A stretch of 64,000 nucleotides of DNA, from positions 186,001 through 250,000 of the forward strand of contig NW_026252101.1 in assembly GCF_025399195.1 (NCBI RefSeq), in the 5' to 3' direction. The notes under the pieces were generated by a model. It did no database searches and was not told the origin of the DNA. It saw nothing but the letters and a program-made list of their open reading frames with translations. Every line of letters begins with the position of its first letter. Position 1 is the stretch's first letter. Made by a program: the position numbers and the translations under genes. Source of the stretch: Umbelopsis ramanniana AG (Eukaryota; Mucoromycota; Umbelopsidomycetes; Umbelopsidales; Umbelopsidaceae). Shown piece by piece: positions 1-11,000 of the stretch.

Positions 1-1
1 A

Positions 2-512
2 GGCGATCAAGTAGATGCACCTGAAGATCTTCGCAAGCCGTGGGGAAGAGTTACATTGTTATCTCCTCATTTCACTGTGGGAGCATACAATGAAACAATC
101 GAATACGATGACGAGCTTCTGTACGGCAAACCCAGTGCGCTATCTACGCCTGCGGCTGCAACATGGGAGAATGGTGTGTATGAAAAGAGGAACAACTATA
201 CCAGTATCTTGATTGAAGTTGTTCCAGATTACGAAGGAGATTTCAAGGTATTTTGTTTAAAATTATGTAAGAAGGTTTTTGTTACTGAGATACTGACATC
301 CTTGTGAATGTTAGTTCCCTCTGTTGGTCAACTATAGCTACAAGTCGGACGAAGATCAATTGGATACAGGTGGTTACGAGGATGAGGATGGAGACGACGA
401 CGACGATGAGGGTGGACAAAAGCGCTCACAAACTCTTGAACGTCAGCCTGAAGAGAGAACAAAGACATATTCATTTTGGTGTGTGGTTGGACTTGGCGAA
501 GTGGTACAATAA
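2..512 (+). CDS. 3' end of an unrecognised protein (5' part outside window)
   Basis: Two exons, 2-249 and 315-512, joined across a 65-bp intron (GTATTT donor, TTAG acceptor). The frame is open at the left edge, so the start lies upstream. The partial product is about 148 residues. It has a stretch with possible beta-strand character and one N-glycosylation-like site (NYT), then an acidic run of Asp/Glu (about residues 100-112) and the end TYSFWCVVGLGEVVQ. No family was recognised. The acidic insert suggests a flexible cytosolic or nuclear segment, but that is only inference. The frame is continuous through the splice, which supports a real gene. The function is unknown. Confidence 0.5.
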
Positions 513-564
513 ATGACACAGCTTACCATAATCTGTCTGATGGTTGTGAGTTGTGACTGATGAA

Positions 565-680
565 TTTTTTTTTTTTTTTTNNNNNNNNNNNNNNNNNNNN
601 NNNNNNNNNNNNNNNNNNNNNNNNNNNNNNNNNNNNNNNNNNNNNNNNNNNNNNNNNNNNNNNNNNNNNNNNNNNNNNNN
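565..680. other. poly-T tract running into a 100-N assembly gap
   Basis: A run of T (565-580) is followed by exactly 100 N (581-680), the usual placeholder for a gap of unknown size. Any regulatory DNA between the first gene and the SET gene may be missing. Reading frames drawn through the N block are artefacts. Confidence 0.95.
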
Positions 681-729
681 GCTTGACACCTCTCGAACTT
701 CGGTTCCTGATCACTGCGACTAATACTAA

Positions 730-2712
730 ATGTATCAATCAAGTGATGTCCGGGATTACAATCTCGACACTGTAGTCAATCGTACAATTTTCGCCGAATC
801 CTTGGAATTCAAAAATTGTCCAAATGTCGGTCCTTCTCTAGTTGCCAAAACCGATCTAAAAGCAGGCACTAAAGTGCTGGTAGAAAAGCCCATAATCTCA
901 TACGAGTTGAATCCCAAGGGCAGATCCTCAGTTTCACCACAATATACAAAGAAGATTTGGAATGAATTGTGCGCTATTGTCCTCGAAATCGAGCAAGAGC
1001 AGACACCAGACATTAAAACCTCATCAAAAAGTAGCGGTTACGATAGTGATGAAAGGGATAGCGACTCTGAATACGAGGACGACGAGGATGAAGACTCGAC
1101 AAAGCCAGTATCAGCATTCTGTCCTGGTGTTCCTGCTGCTATGGTTGCTTATTTGTCCATAAGTCCACCTCCTACCTCGAATCAACGCAAAAGCCCACAA
1201 ATGTGCGATGCGACAAACCTGAATTTTTTTTATTATCCTGATCTCACCGAATGGGCAGATCACTCCACAGTAGCTTTGATTCGCAGAACTGTTGAGAAAG
1301 CCATCCTTGACATACCTGCTTTCGGCCACATTCAAGCTGCCGATTTAATTTCATTTGTGCTCAAGATCTATTCTAATGCTCATACCGTTGCTTATGAGAA
1401 CAACCGTACACTACAGACTCACAGTAAGCGCAAACAACGCCGGGCAGACTACCAACAAAAGATAGCTGTCAGTAGATCACCACTAGAGCCCACTTTCTGG
1501 CCATCTGAACCTGGTTCGAGAATGCTGTCCAAGATCATACTGTTGCCGTGGGGGTCAAAGTTTGCTCATTCATGCTCACCCAACATGTTTCTTCGATATG
1601 AACCAGCGACTAACACAATGATCCTCACTTTGATCAATGATGTTAAGTCAGGCGATTTGTTGACGTTTTCTTACCTTCCTGAAGACGATACTAGTCTCGG
1701 CGGTCTTCTTTGTGGTACTACTCAATCCCGGCGACACAAAACCTGGAACTTCAAATTCTTCAACTGTAATTGCGATCGATGCATAGATTTCGACTGGGCT
1801 AGAGGCGTTCAATGTCAAAAATGCAGCAGTGATCGTTGCTTCCGAGAAGGTGGAGTCGCTCCCGATGAACAGCGACAATGGACCTGTCTAGACTGCAAAC
1901 AAAAATTCAATGTGGACGAAATAGATTTCATTGCCTGTGGAAGAGAGCACAACGTTCAACAAGTTGCTATCGCTTTCGGAGTCCATGTTAAAGGCACACC
2001 GGAGCAAAGTATGATACGCATGATGGAACCATATCTAATGTCTCTACTTGATCCATCCACCGACCCTTACGATAGCGATGGCGAACTTAAAGATCCAGTT
2101 CCTCCCATACCCAAAAATCATTGGACATTCGCTTACTTCCACTATTTGCTGTCTGCCTATCACTTGCAACTATTTCCTGCGTACTTTAGTAGCGGTTTAG
2201 CGAAGCGACTCGGCATGCTAGAGAAAGGATTTGATGAAGCCTATGTATATATAGACTGGCTCGACAAGAACCTATTTACAGCGCCCAGCCACTTGAACGA
2301 TACTCCTGAAGTGAATCAGAATGGCACCAAGATGTCATCCTTTATTGCCAGCTGGCACATAGCTGATATTTGCATTGATGTCCTTCTGAAAGAAACCAAT
2401 CCAAAGGTGGCAAGAAAGGTAAAGGAGGATGCTAGTGAAGACTCTAGTGATAGTGAAGACGAAGTTCAACTCGACGAAAGTATGAGCTCAATGCACCTGC
2501 ATGACGGTACCCAACTTCAACCTATTGCTCCGTCTTGCCTCGACAAGTGCGTGAAGATGATTGACATCATGCAACATCACTGGATTCCCCTCATTGAAAC
2601 AGTGTTCGATACAAATAATGAAAAGGATCCATCCAATATCATGGTTATAATGGTGATCAAAATTAGACAATTTATAGAGAGAGTGCAACAGCTTCAAGAT
2701 TTAAGCATTTAG
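730..2712 (+). CDS. SET-domain protein lysine methyltransferase, SMYD-like
   Basis: A single exon of 660 residues. An in-frame TAA at 721 makes the ATG at 730 the first possible start unless an exon lies in the gap. The SET signature is near residues 279-315: FAHSCSPNMFLRY (cofactor and catalytic Asn-His-Ser-Cys type motif) and GDLLTFSYLPED. It is followed by a post-SET cysteine group (CNCDRC, then CQKC and CLDC). The N-terminal part (LVAKTDLKAGTKVLVEKP) resembles the start of a SMYD SET domain. The insert before the catalytic half holds acidic low-complexity sequence (about residues 95-125) and no clear MYND zinc finger. The C-terminal third is alpha-helical-looking, as in SMYD proteins. The substrate is not predictable. 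It converges with the small gene at 2799-3164. Confidence 0.8.
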   Translation: MYQSSDVRDYNLDTVVNRTIFAESLEFKNCPNVGPSLVAKTDLKAGTKVLVEKPIISYELNPKGRSSVSPQYTKKIWNELCAIVLEIEQEQTPDIKTSSKSSGYDSDERDSDSEYEDDEDEDSTKPVSAFCPGVPAAMVAYLSISPPPTSNQRKSPQMCDATNLNFFYYPDLTEWADHSTVALIRRTVEKAILDIPAFGHIQAADLISFVLKIYSNAHTVAYENNRTLQTHSKRKQRRADYQQKIAVSRSPLEPTFWPSEPGSRMLSKIILLPWGSKFAHSCSPNMFLRYEPATNTMILTLINDVKSGDLLTFSYLPEDDTSLGGLLCGTTQSRRHKTWNFKFFNCNCDRCIDFDWARGVQCQKCSSDRCFREGGVAPDEQRQWTCLDCKQKFNVDEIDFIACGREHNVQQVAIAFGVHVKGTPEQSMIRMMEPYLMSLLDPSTDPYDSDGELKDPVPPIPKNHWTFAYFHYLLSAYHLQLFPAYFSSGLAKRLGMLEKGFDEAYVYIDWLDKNLFTAPSHLNDTPEVNQNGTKMSSFIASWHIADICIDVLLKETNPKVARKVKEDASEDSSDSEDEVQLDESMSSMHLHDGTQLQPIAPSCLDKCVKMIDIMQHHWIPLIETVFDTNNEKDPSNIMVIMVIKIRQFIERVQQLQDLSI

Positions 2713-2798
2713 ATTTCCGTGTTCTAACGATTGCTGCGATGCTGAATATGTACAATACAATTTTTCATTTAGATATTATTCTGCCACTGCCTCCTTTG

Positions 2799-3164
2799 CT
2801 ATGTCATGCATATTCTTGGGCCGTTGTCCTCGAGCTAAGCGCTATAATGCCATGTCAGTCAGCGGTTTTATTTCCATTGCCTCTCATTATTATCGCGACA
2901 ACTTACATCAACCTGGTCTGGATCTACAAAACTGGGTACTGGTGTCTCCTCTATAGGCGTTGCTATCTTCGCGACTTCATGATTTCCCTCCTCGAAAGTG
3001 GCGCCTAGGTTTTTTAATGCTTCTATTCGATTTACTCCGTGAGGCATTGGTTCAATGGGACTGTCAGATACACTTTTTCGTGGCTGGGAATCAGGCTGAG
3101 CGTGCAGTTCTACTTGTTGGCTCTTTTGAAAGTTGTTTTCTTGTGCTTGTCGTAGAGGATTCAT
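2799..3164 (-). CDS. small hypothetical protein (97 aa)
   Basis: Read on the minus strand, exon 1 is 3164-2907 and exon 2 is 2834-2799. They are joined by a 72-bp intron with a strong GTAAGT donor and a TTAG acceptor; both exons are in phase 0. The ATG follows a pyrimidine-rich leader, typical of this genome. The product is polar, rich in Gln, Pro and Glu, with no membrane segment or known motif. It starts MNPLRQAQENN and ends EDNGPRICMT. No family was recognised. The good splice sites and the convergent position against the SET gene favour a real gene, but a chance frame cannot be excluded. Confidence 0.4.
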
Positions 3165-4165
3165 TTTGGTTATGGAAAGAAGAGTAATATGGAAAAATTT
3201 CAGCCAAGAACCATTGACGTTGATTCATTAGCCTTGCTTGCGGAGCTGTAAAGTATGCGCAAGCAATTACGACAAAATGTTTGCCTTTTTCTGAACGGGC
3301 CTGACAGCATGGCTGGACTCGAAATGGTACCCAAATTTTTTGGGTTTCTTTCCAAAAAATATGCGACTGGCAAAATGGCAAGCTCCGAAGCGTTCATGAG
3401 TAGCGGGCGGCATCATGCCAATTGTCTTGGCCAACATGAGTCGAAACTGAGCTTAATCATGCACATTGAGTTTAACAAAAGCCGTCGTTTGTTTGCTCCG
3501 TTTCTCCGTATATGGATCATTCACCATTTGCGGGACAGCCCGAATCGCAAACATAAACCCCGTCAAATAATATCCATTGAAGACATTAGGTCTATACCCG
3601 ACGGCCGCCAGGGATTCGGGCTTCCGTAAGAGTACACGCGAAAATGATCATGTAACTCTTTGAGCATCCAAATACCGTCGTCCAAGGTATGGAGATCGCA
3701 AATTGACAACTACTTTTGAGTTCAAACAAATTGCCCTTGAAAGTAACAAGTACCTTTAAATTGCGATCTATTTCATTGTAATTTTACTAGTAGTTGTGAA
3801 CCCATCCCCGATAGAACTCCTTTGTTCACACCCGAAAAACACAGTTTGTAGTTTTATGCTCCTTCAGCTTTGCCGGCAAGCTTTCATTGCCATAAGAAGC
3901 CCATTCGTGCAGTGACTAAACACTGCAATGGAAGTACCGTTAAGAATTATGCTGGTGAAAGCATGCATTCCTACCATTTTCAAACAGTGTTAGATACTTC
4001 GCATTACCCCTTAACATACATGGGGCACTCAATCAATTAAGCTTTGACATCTGCCCGTCCAACAAGTTAGTATGGTCGGGACTTTTGAGGTAAATTTCAG
4101 CCGCCAGCTTTTTAAAACTCGCGGCTCAGAGGAATTCGCCCCACAGCGAGGTTGTTCCTTTCAGC
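3165..4165. other. 1-kb divergent intergenic region with broken protein-like frames
   Basis: This lies between the small minus-strand gene and the GH31 gene and must hold the GH31 promoter. On the minus strand, about 3290-3700, two frames give protein-like runs interrupted by an apparent frameshift near 3595 and a TAA near 3453. Examples are GYYLTGFMFAIRAVPQMV and AKTIGMMPPATHERFG. No intact gene could be assembled and no family was recognised. It may be a decayed gene or chance. Confidence 0.3.
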
Positions 4166-6761
4166 ATGAAACAAAAAAACCCAACCAACTTTTCCCTTGA
4201 TAAATCATCGTCAAACCCTGTCAAGTTTGACAGTGGTGACAACACCATCCAAGTTCATGTTGTCAGCGACTGTGTGATCCGTGTACAGCACCATTTCTCT
4301 CACGAAGGGTGTCTGAAGGAAGCTGTATCCTCCTCGTTTAAGGACTTTGAAGTCGCAGATGACACTCAATCATCACTCTCTATAAAGACAAGCAAGATCA
4401 CGGTCAAGGTCAACTATAGCCCGGACTTCTACTTGACTTGGTACTACAACGACGATTTAGAGACCCCCTTTGCGGAAGACTTGGCTTGCCGCGCATATCC
4501 TTATGACCCAAAGACCGGAGCCATCTGGCACTATACCCGACGAAACGTAAAGGATCATTACTATGGTCTAGGAGAACGATCTGGTGATTTGGATTTACAT
4601 GGAAGACGCTTCCGCTTAGAGAGACTTGACTGTATGGGGTACGATGCTGAGAATATGGATCCACTTTACAAGTTTTGTCCGTTCTATATTACGCTCTCCG
4701 GAACCTCCAAGAAGGCTCATGGAATATACTATAACAACTTTACACGATCGAGCTTCGATCTTGGCGATGAAAATGACGCGGTAAGTTAATGCTCTTTCCA
4801 CCTTACTGTCAAGTGGAGAGGTAAACTGATATAAACTTCTGTTAACAAGATGTGGGGTCCCTACAAGTACTACAATGCTGATTGTGGTCCGCTCGACTAC
4901 TATGTCTTCTGGGGTCCTGAAATTAAGGATGTTGTTCAAGAGTTCTCTGACCTGATGGGAAGACCAAAGGAATTGCCCCCTCGCTACTCACTTGGCTATC
5001 TTGCCTCATCCATGGCATATGCTGAAGTGGATAATGCTCAAGAAGCACTCGAAGAATTTGCGCAAAACTGCCACAAGCATGACATCCCCTGTGACGGAAT
5101 GCATTTGTCTTCTGGTTATACTGTCAATGAGGAGGGGGAGCGATGTGTCTTCACATGGAACTTGAATCGATTCCCCGACCCGAAGGCATTCACCGACAAT
5201 CTCCGCAAAGCTGGCATTCATCTTTTTGCAAACATTAAACCATGGTTGCTAGAGAGCCATCCAGACTACGATTTGATGAAAGAGCAAGGTGGATATGTAT
5301 TGGACGATGAAGGCAAACCCGGTCGAGTCATGCAATGGAAGGGTGGCAGAGGAACGATGGGTGCTAGTGCATACATTGATTTCACTACCCCTGCTGGATT
5401 CGACTATTGGAAGAGCAAGGTCAAGGAGCAGTTGTTGGAATACGGAATTGAAGGTTGCTGGAATGACAACAACGAGTTTACCATGACTGACGATGACTTT
5501 TCGATCGCTTGCGAGAAGCACCCTTGGGTTGATGTTTTGCATAAGTTGCCCACTGAGCGCACCGCGATTGGCTATGTTGGCACACCCCTGTTGACCATGT
5601 TGATGGCGCAATCATCTTATGAGGCTATTCGGGAATTCTGGCCCGAGAAGCGACCTTTCGTAATTACACGTTCTGCCACCCCATTCATTCATCAAATTGT
5701 ACCCCAAACATGGAGCGGTGACAACTATACAGCTTGGAAGACCATCAAATACAATGTTCCTATGGGATCAAGTGCTGCATTGTCTATCTTCCCTGCAGGA
5801 TATGGTCACGACGTTGGTGGTTTTGCCGGACCAAAGCCAGATCCAGACTTGTTTGTACGATGGGTGCAACAAGCCATCTATATGCCAAGATTTTCCATTC
5901 ACTCTTGGAACATTGATGACTCTGTAACAGAACCCTGGACGGTGAGTGTGCATCCAGCTACGATCCTTATAAATTACCATGGTTAGCTAACGTAACTTTT
6001 GATTTCTCAAAAATTAGTATCCTGAGGTTCTCCCAGTGATTCGCTCCTCTATCCATTATAGATACCGATTGATTCCTTTCCTTTACAATCTTTTGGTCAA
6101 CTTCCACCGAACGGGCCAGCCTGTCCTTAGACCTATTGTCTACCACTGTCAAGACGATCCTGAAACTCATCAGCAGAGCTTTGAGTTCATGGTTGGCGAG
6201 TCCCTCATGGTGGCACCTGTGTACGAGCCCAACGTGACCAAGCGCACAGTCTACCTTCCCAAGACATACAATTGGTACCATCTTCAAACCGGAAAATATT
6301 ATACCGGTGGTCAGAAGATCGATGTCGATGCTCCTCTTGACGCTGAGGCAGCACCTGCATTTTTCCGTGAATCATCCCTTATTCCATTGGGTAAGACGAT
6401 GCAGCACGTTGGTTTCAGCGCTGATGATGAACGTGTCATCGAAGTTTGGCCCTCCCATTCGTCCTCCGGCGAGGTCGAGCACAAGCAGCTACTTGTCGAG
6501 GATGATGGTATCAGCACTAAGCATACTGATGCAAAGGAGTATACAGAGTTGGAAATTTCAATGCGCTCCACTGCGAAGACCATCACTTTGGATATAAGCG
6601 TTGTTCACCAAAACTTCAAGCCAGCATACAATACTTTGAGCTTCGTATTGAAGTCTGCTGATGACGACCGCGAGATTGTATTTGCACAGAAGGAAGGTTC
6701 GCAATTTAAGGTACATCAAAAGAGCAAAGGAGCTTTCTCAATTGATATGCCCTGGAAATGA
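4166..6761 (+). CDS. glycoside hydrolase family 31 alpha-glucosidase-like enzyme, intracellular
   Basis: Three exons (4166-4780, 4850-5941, 6018-6761) encode 816 residues with phase-0 junctions. The GH31 N-terminal beta-sandwich is followed by the (beta/alpha)8 barrel. The likely nucleophile is the Asp in GCWNDNNEF (about residue 409, equivalent to the WxDMNE motif). The acid/base is the Asp of TWSGDN (about residue 491). Other barrel motifs are GHDVGGFAGPKPDPDLF and RFSIHSW, then YRLIPFLYNLL. There is no signal peptide or membrane segment, so it should be cytosolic, unlike secreted fungal GH31 maltases and ER glucosidase II. The HDVGGFAGP motif resembles a clade I know mainly from bacteria. 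The substrate is probably an alpha-glucoside, but this is not fixed by the sequence. Confidence 0.88.
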
Positions 6762-6816
6762 TATCTGTCAGTAACTGAACCTTTGAACGCCCAATTTTGA
6801 TTCTTTTTTACGCATA

Positions 6817-6822
6817 AATAAA
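6817..6822 (+). terminator. candidate poly(A) signal of the GH31 gene
   Basis: AATAAA lies 56 bp after the GH31 stop codon and about 110 bp before the SRP14 start. Confidence 0.45.
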
Positions 6823-6931
6823 AACTTGTATTTTGTCATATAAACAGTGACGCCTTCAACTTTTCCTGAATTCCACTATCACTTGGAGCTGAACCTCAAA
6901 AGGTATTGGCACGAACAGATCGCCATCGACC

Positions 6932-7575
6932 ATGAAGGAATTAGACCCCATACCGGTATGAAACAGTGTCAAAGATGTGGCAACTTTTGTAACCATCAGG
7001 CATTAATCAGATCCTTGTACGATCGCTGGTTTCGATCTTTCATCTGTTTAGTTCACTGTTGAATTGGGCCAGTTTTATCAACGAGCCAAAACGTCAGGCA
7101 CTGTTAATGTCACGATGAAGCGATGTAAGCAGCCGAGAGATCGAGAAAAACGCAACCCTTGCAGCAAGTATACTAATATGCTCATTGGATAGTAACCCGA
7201 GAGCCATCACAAGGCCAGCGAAAGCGCAAGCTGGAAGATACCACCATGACCGAAGCTACAGAGACATCAGCAGACGATGACAAAGAGTATGTGTGTCTTA
7301 TAAGAGCAAAGTTCAAAAATGAAAACATTAGCACTAGGGTAGGTGACTTGTTCAAAGTAGGCCATTGATTTGTTGTGGGCAGATTGAACTAACCAACGGG
7401 TTTGTTATTTTTTTTTTAGGTGAACGGCACAGAGTACGAGAAGTTTCAGCAGGCATACAGTAATATAATCAAGGCATATATGGACGCATTGAAGAAAAAG
7501 GACCGAAAAGCCAAAGTCAATCAAAAGAAGCCTACTGCCGCTGCTGCTGCAAGCAAACTCAAGCCTTCTGCTTAA
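6932..7575 (+). CDS. SRP14: signal recognition particle 14 kDa subunit
   Basis: Four exons (6932-6955, 7052-7124, 7193-7338, 7420-7575) give 132 residues, close to human SRP14 (136). SRP14 pairs with SRP9 on the Alu domain of SRP RNA and slows translation elongation while the ribosome is delivered to the ER. Diagnostic sequence is ELGQFYQRAKTSGTVNVTMKR near the N terminus, then YVCLIRAKFKNENIST, then FQQAYSNIIKAYMDALKKKDRK, followed by the usual Lys- and Ala-rich tail. The second intron has a clear TACTAAT branch site and splits a Leu codon. Exons 2-4 are certain. The 8-residue first exon (MKELDPIP) is the only in-frame choice I found with a good GTATGA donor, and is less certain. Confidence 0.88.
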
Positions 7576-8016
7576 TTCTTGGGACGTTTCGGATAGATTT
7601 GTTGTAATTTTGTTCTTATTCTGTTGAAAATCCAAGAGACATCTTATTGAATGGTTCTCAAAAAAAAAAAAAAATGAGCCGATAACAGCAATAGTATTTG
7701 CTGCTCCTGTATAACAAATAATCAGCTGTGCTTTTGTCTTTGGGGATGGGCAGCGTCGATTCTTATAGCTGACGTTACGAGAACGAGATTTTAGCACCAC
7801 ACCGTGGCGCGGCGATAAAAAAAAGGTGGTCACAGCGACCATGACACGTACGGGTAACAGTGGTGTACTGCGAGTCCGGGCTCCGTGCATCATTGCTTCT
7901 CGTCCTACTGCACTCTAACAGATTATTCTTTCTGGAGTTATTCCGATTTTGCCTCTGCAGTTCGCATTAAGACGCTTTATTTCATTCGTACTTTGTAAAT
8001 ATACAATTAGCAGACC
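7576..8016. other. intergenic: SRP14 3' flank and Vps10 promoter
   Basis: About 440 bp without a supported gene. It contains an A-run near 7660 and the leader of the Vps10 gene. No recognisable motif was seen. A 162-codon minus-strand frame across this stretch has no ATG-based support and crosses homopolymers. Confidence 0.5.
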
Positions 8017-11000
8017 ATGCGACTGCTCACTGCGACCTTGACAGGGCTGTCCCTGCTTGCGAGCTTGGCTAGCATCGGGCCTGCTCTGGCACAGGACGTC
8101 TCTCAAACGTCTTTTGACAATCCACCAACGTCATATTTTTACTTTAAAGATTCCGAGGTACGTCCTTGCTCTTGTCATAATATGACCTGCCATTTGCCAA
8201 GCCCAAATACCAAGACGTTTCTCATTACAGGTAATGCTTTTGCATGATGCCGATTTCCAGTCTGTATGGAGATCCAGCAACCAGGGCAAAACATGGTCCC
8301 TTGTAGAAGGTGTTCCCAAAGAAGCGCGAGCCGTTTTTGAGCATCCCTTCGATAAGAACAAGGTAATGATTCGCCGCTATTGACTCAGCTTCCTCCTGAA
8401 ACTTGCCTTTAACCCCAGTATTTTTTGTAAAAATCAAAGGCTTATATACTCGGAGCAGATACCACCCATTGGAAAACAGATGATCAAGGCGCAACATGGA
8501 CGAAGTTTACCACTCCGTTGCAACCTGTGCCGTATGCCTTGAATTTTCATGCTGAACGCTCTGATTACCTGATCTTCGCCGGACAACAATGCCAGACCTC
8601 GTATGGAGGATGCCAAACAGATGTAAGACCCTTCCACCGTTGATGAAGATATGTGGCATTGAAACTGAATTACTGTTATGGGTGGGACCTATAGAGCTTT
8701 TATACATTGGATAACTTTGCCACCATCCACAAATTGAGATCGAACATTCAAAACTGTTTGTGGACCGTCTCATCCGAACAATTTAAGAATGCACCAACCA
8801 AGGAAATTATGTGTATCGAACTATTCGACAATGGCAATAATCCTATGCGCAGTTCGCGCCTCGTTCAGTCTGACAGCTTTTTTGAATCTGGTCTTCAGAG
8901 AATCAATTTTAGCCAAGACAAGGACGTAAACGGTATTATTGACGTCAGAACTATCAACAAGTTCATTGTCGCTGCCGCCCGATCACCTACCTCAATGGAA
9001 GAATTGGATTTGTATATATCCAAGGATGGAGTTAATTGGCATGAAGCTGTCTTCCCCAAGGGCCAGAAAATGGTAGAAAGAGCCTACACTTTGTTGGAAT
9101 CCACAGATCATTCGCTGATGGTGGATGTGCTCAGCAATCCTATCGCCTTGTATGGTGACTTGTTCCGATCCAATTCAAACGGTACTTTCTATGCCAAAAG
9201 TTTAGAATATGTCAACCGCAATTTTGAAGGTTTCGTAGACTTTGAACGGATTCAAGGCTTGGAAGGTATTATGATGGCCAACGTCCAATCTAGTCCTTCT
9301 GACATGCTCTCTGGCAAGGACAAGAAAGTTCAAACCCGTATGAGTTTCGATGATGGTAGTACTTGGTCTCCTCTGAAAAAGGTCAAGGATCAGGATGGAA
9401 AAGATATGGAATGTAACAACGTAAGTGATAGCAAGAATAACACAGCATTTGACGTTCATTCTGGTTTCTCACAAATCCTCGCACTGTAGTGTGTATTGAG
9501 TTTGCATTCAGTTACTGGCAACCAAAATGTAGGCGTGGTATATTCTTCCAAGGCAGCTGTCGGATTCATTATGGGCGTTGGACATTTTGGAGAATATCTT
9601 CTCCCATATGATGAATGCGACACCTTCTTGTCCAGAGATGGAGGATTGACTTGGAACATGGTAGCTGAAGGAGCTCATAAATACGAATTTGGCGATATGG
9701 GCAATTTGATCGTCATAGTGGACGATGAAAAAGCTGTAGATCACCTCCGTTGGAGTAAGGATCAAGGTGCAACTTGGTAAGCTACATCTTCATGTTCAGC
9801 AGCATGAATAATGGTGTTACATCTTTGCTAATTGACTCTGTCGTTGCTGATAATAGGAACGATGCCAAGCTTGATGTGACTGTACGAGCTCATATGTTGA
9901 CCACCGACCCAGAATCAACCTCTCGTGTTTTCAACCTATTTGCCATTGATCCCAAATCTGAAAATGGCCAGAAATACAAACTCTTCCAACTTGATCTTTC
10001 CAAAGTACATTCAAGGCAGTGCCAACTGGATGAAAACGATAAGGATAGGAGCGACTTTGAGACATGGGCAGCCCGAGATCTTACTGAAGGACCTGACTGC
10101 CTCATGGGCCACGAACAAGTAAGTTTGCATGGATGCCCAAAGCAAAATTTTGCAGTTACTAATGGCAATTTTTAGATCTTTTACCGTCGAAAGCAAAATA
10201 GCGATTGCTATGTTGGCATGGACTTCCAAGATCCCAAGTTGGACGATAGACCTTGCAAATGTACCGTTGCTGACTATGAATGCGATTACAACTTTGTTCG
10301 TTCTGACGATGGCAAATGTGTTCGACTTGGTCCTGATCCAATGCCTGCCGGTTTATGTAAATCTGATAGCGATCTTTATCCTTCATCAAGCGGATATCGC
10401 AAAATTCCCGGCAATACATGTGAGGTACCTGACTCAGGTACACCAATGGATGAACCTGTGGATCGCCTTTGTTCTGAAAATAAGGGCGGTGTTGAATACG
10501 GTAAACCTGAAGACGGTCCTGCCAAAAATTATGGTCTCGCTACTCCTGGTGATGAACGTATTAAAGTGACACCTTACTACTTCCAACATGAAATTGAGCA
10601 ATTTGTTTACTTCAGAAACTCTCCTGCGGTCCTCATTCGTCTACAGAATGGTGATTTATTTAGAACAGGAGATGCTGGAGCCACTTGGAAGCGCGTGCTG
10701 GAAGATGCTGGAAAGATCAACTCCTTTGTGATGCATGAGTTTGAGGATTCGAGAGCTTACGCTTTTGCTGGAGAAACCATGTATTTCACAAATAACCAAG
10801 GTGAAAGCTGGGAAAACATCAAGATCCCTCACCCTGTCAGCAAGGTCGTCGTCCAACCCATTGATTTCCATCCCGGCGAAAAAGATTGGCTCATTCTCAT
10901 TGCGGACTCGCCTTCTCCAGCTCACACCATTGCCTATATCTCCAGAGACAATGGAGGTAACTGGGAGCAAATCCAACAAGTCAAGTCTGTACAGAAATGT

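Noticed and set aside
443-775. Open frames crossing the N block
   Set aside because: They consist largely of unknown residues from the 100-N gap and flanking poly-T.
7405-7893. 162-codon minus-strand ORF overlapping SRP14's last exon
   Set aside because: It is antisense to a certain exon and reads through poly-A and poly-T runs.
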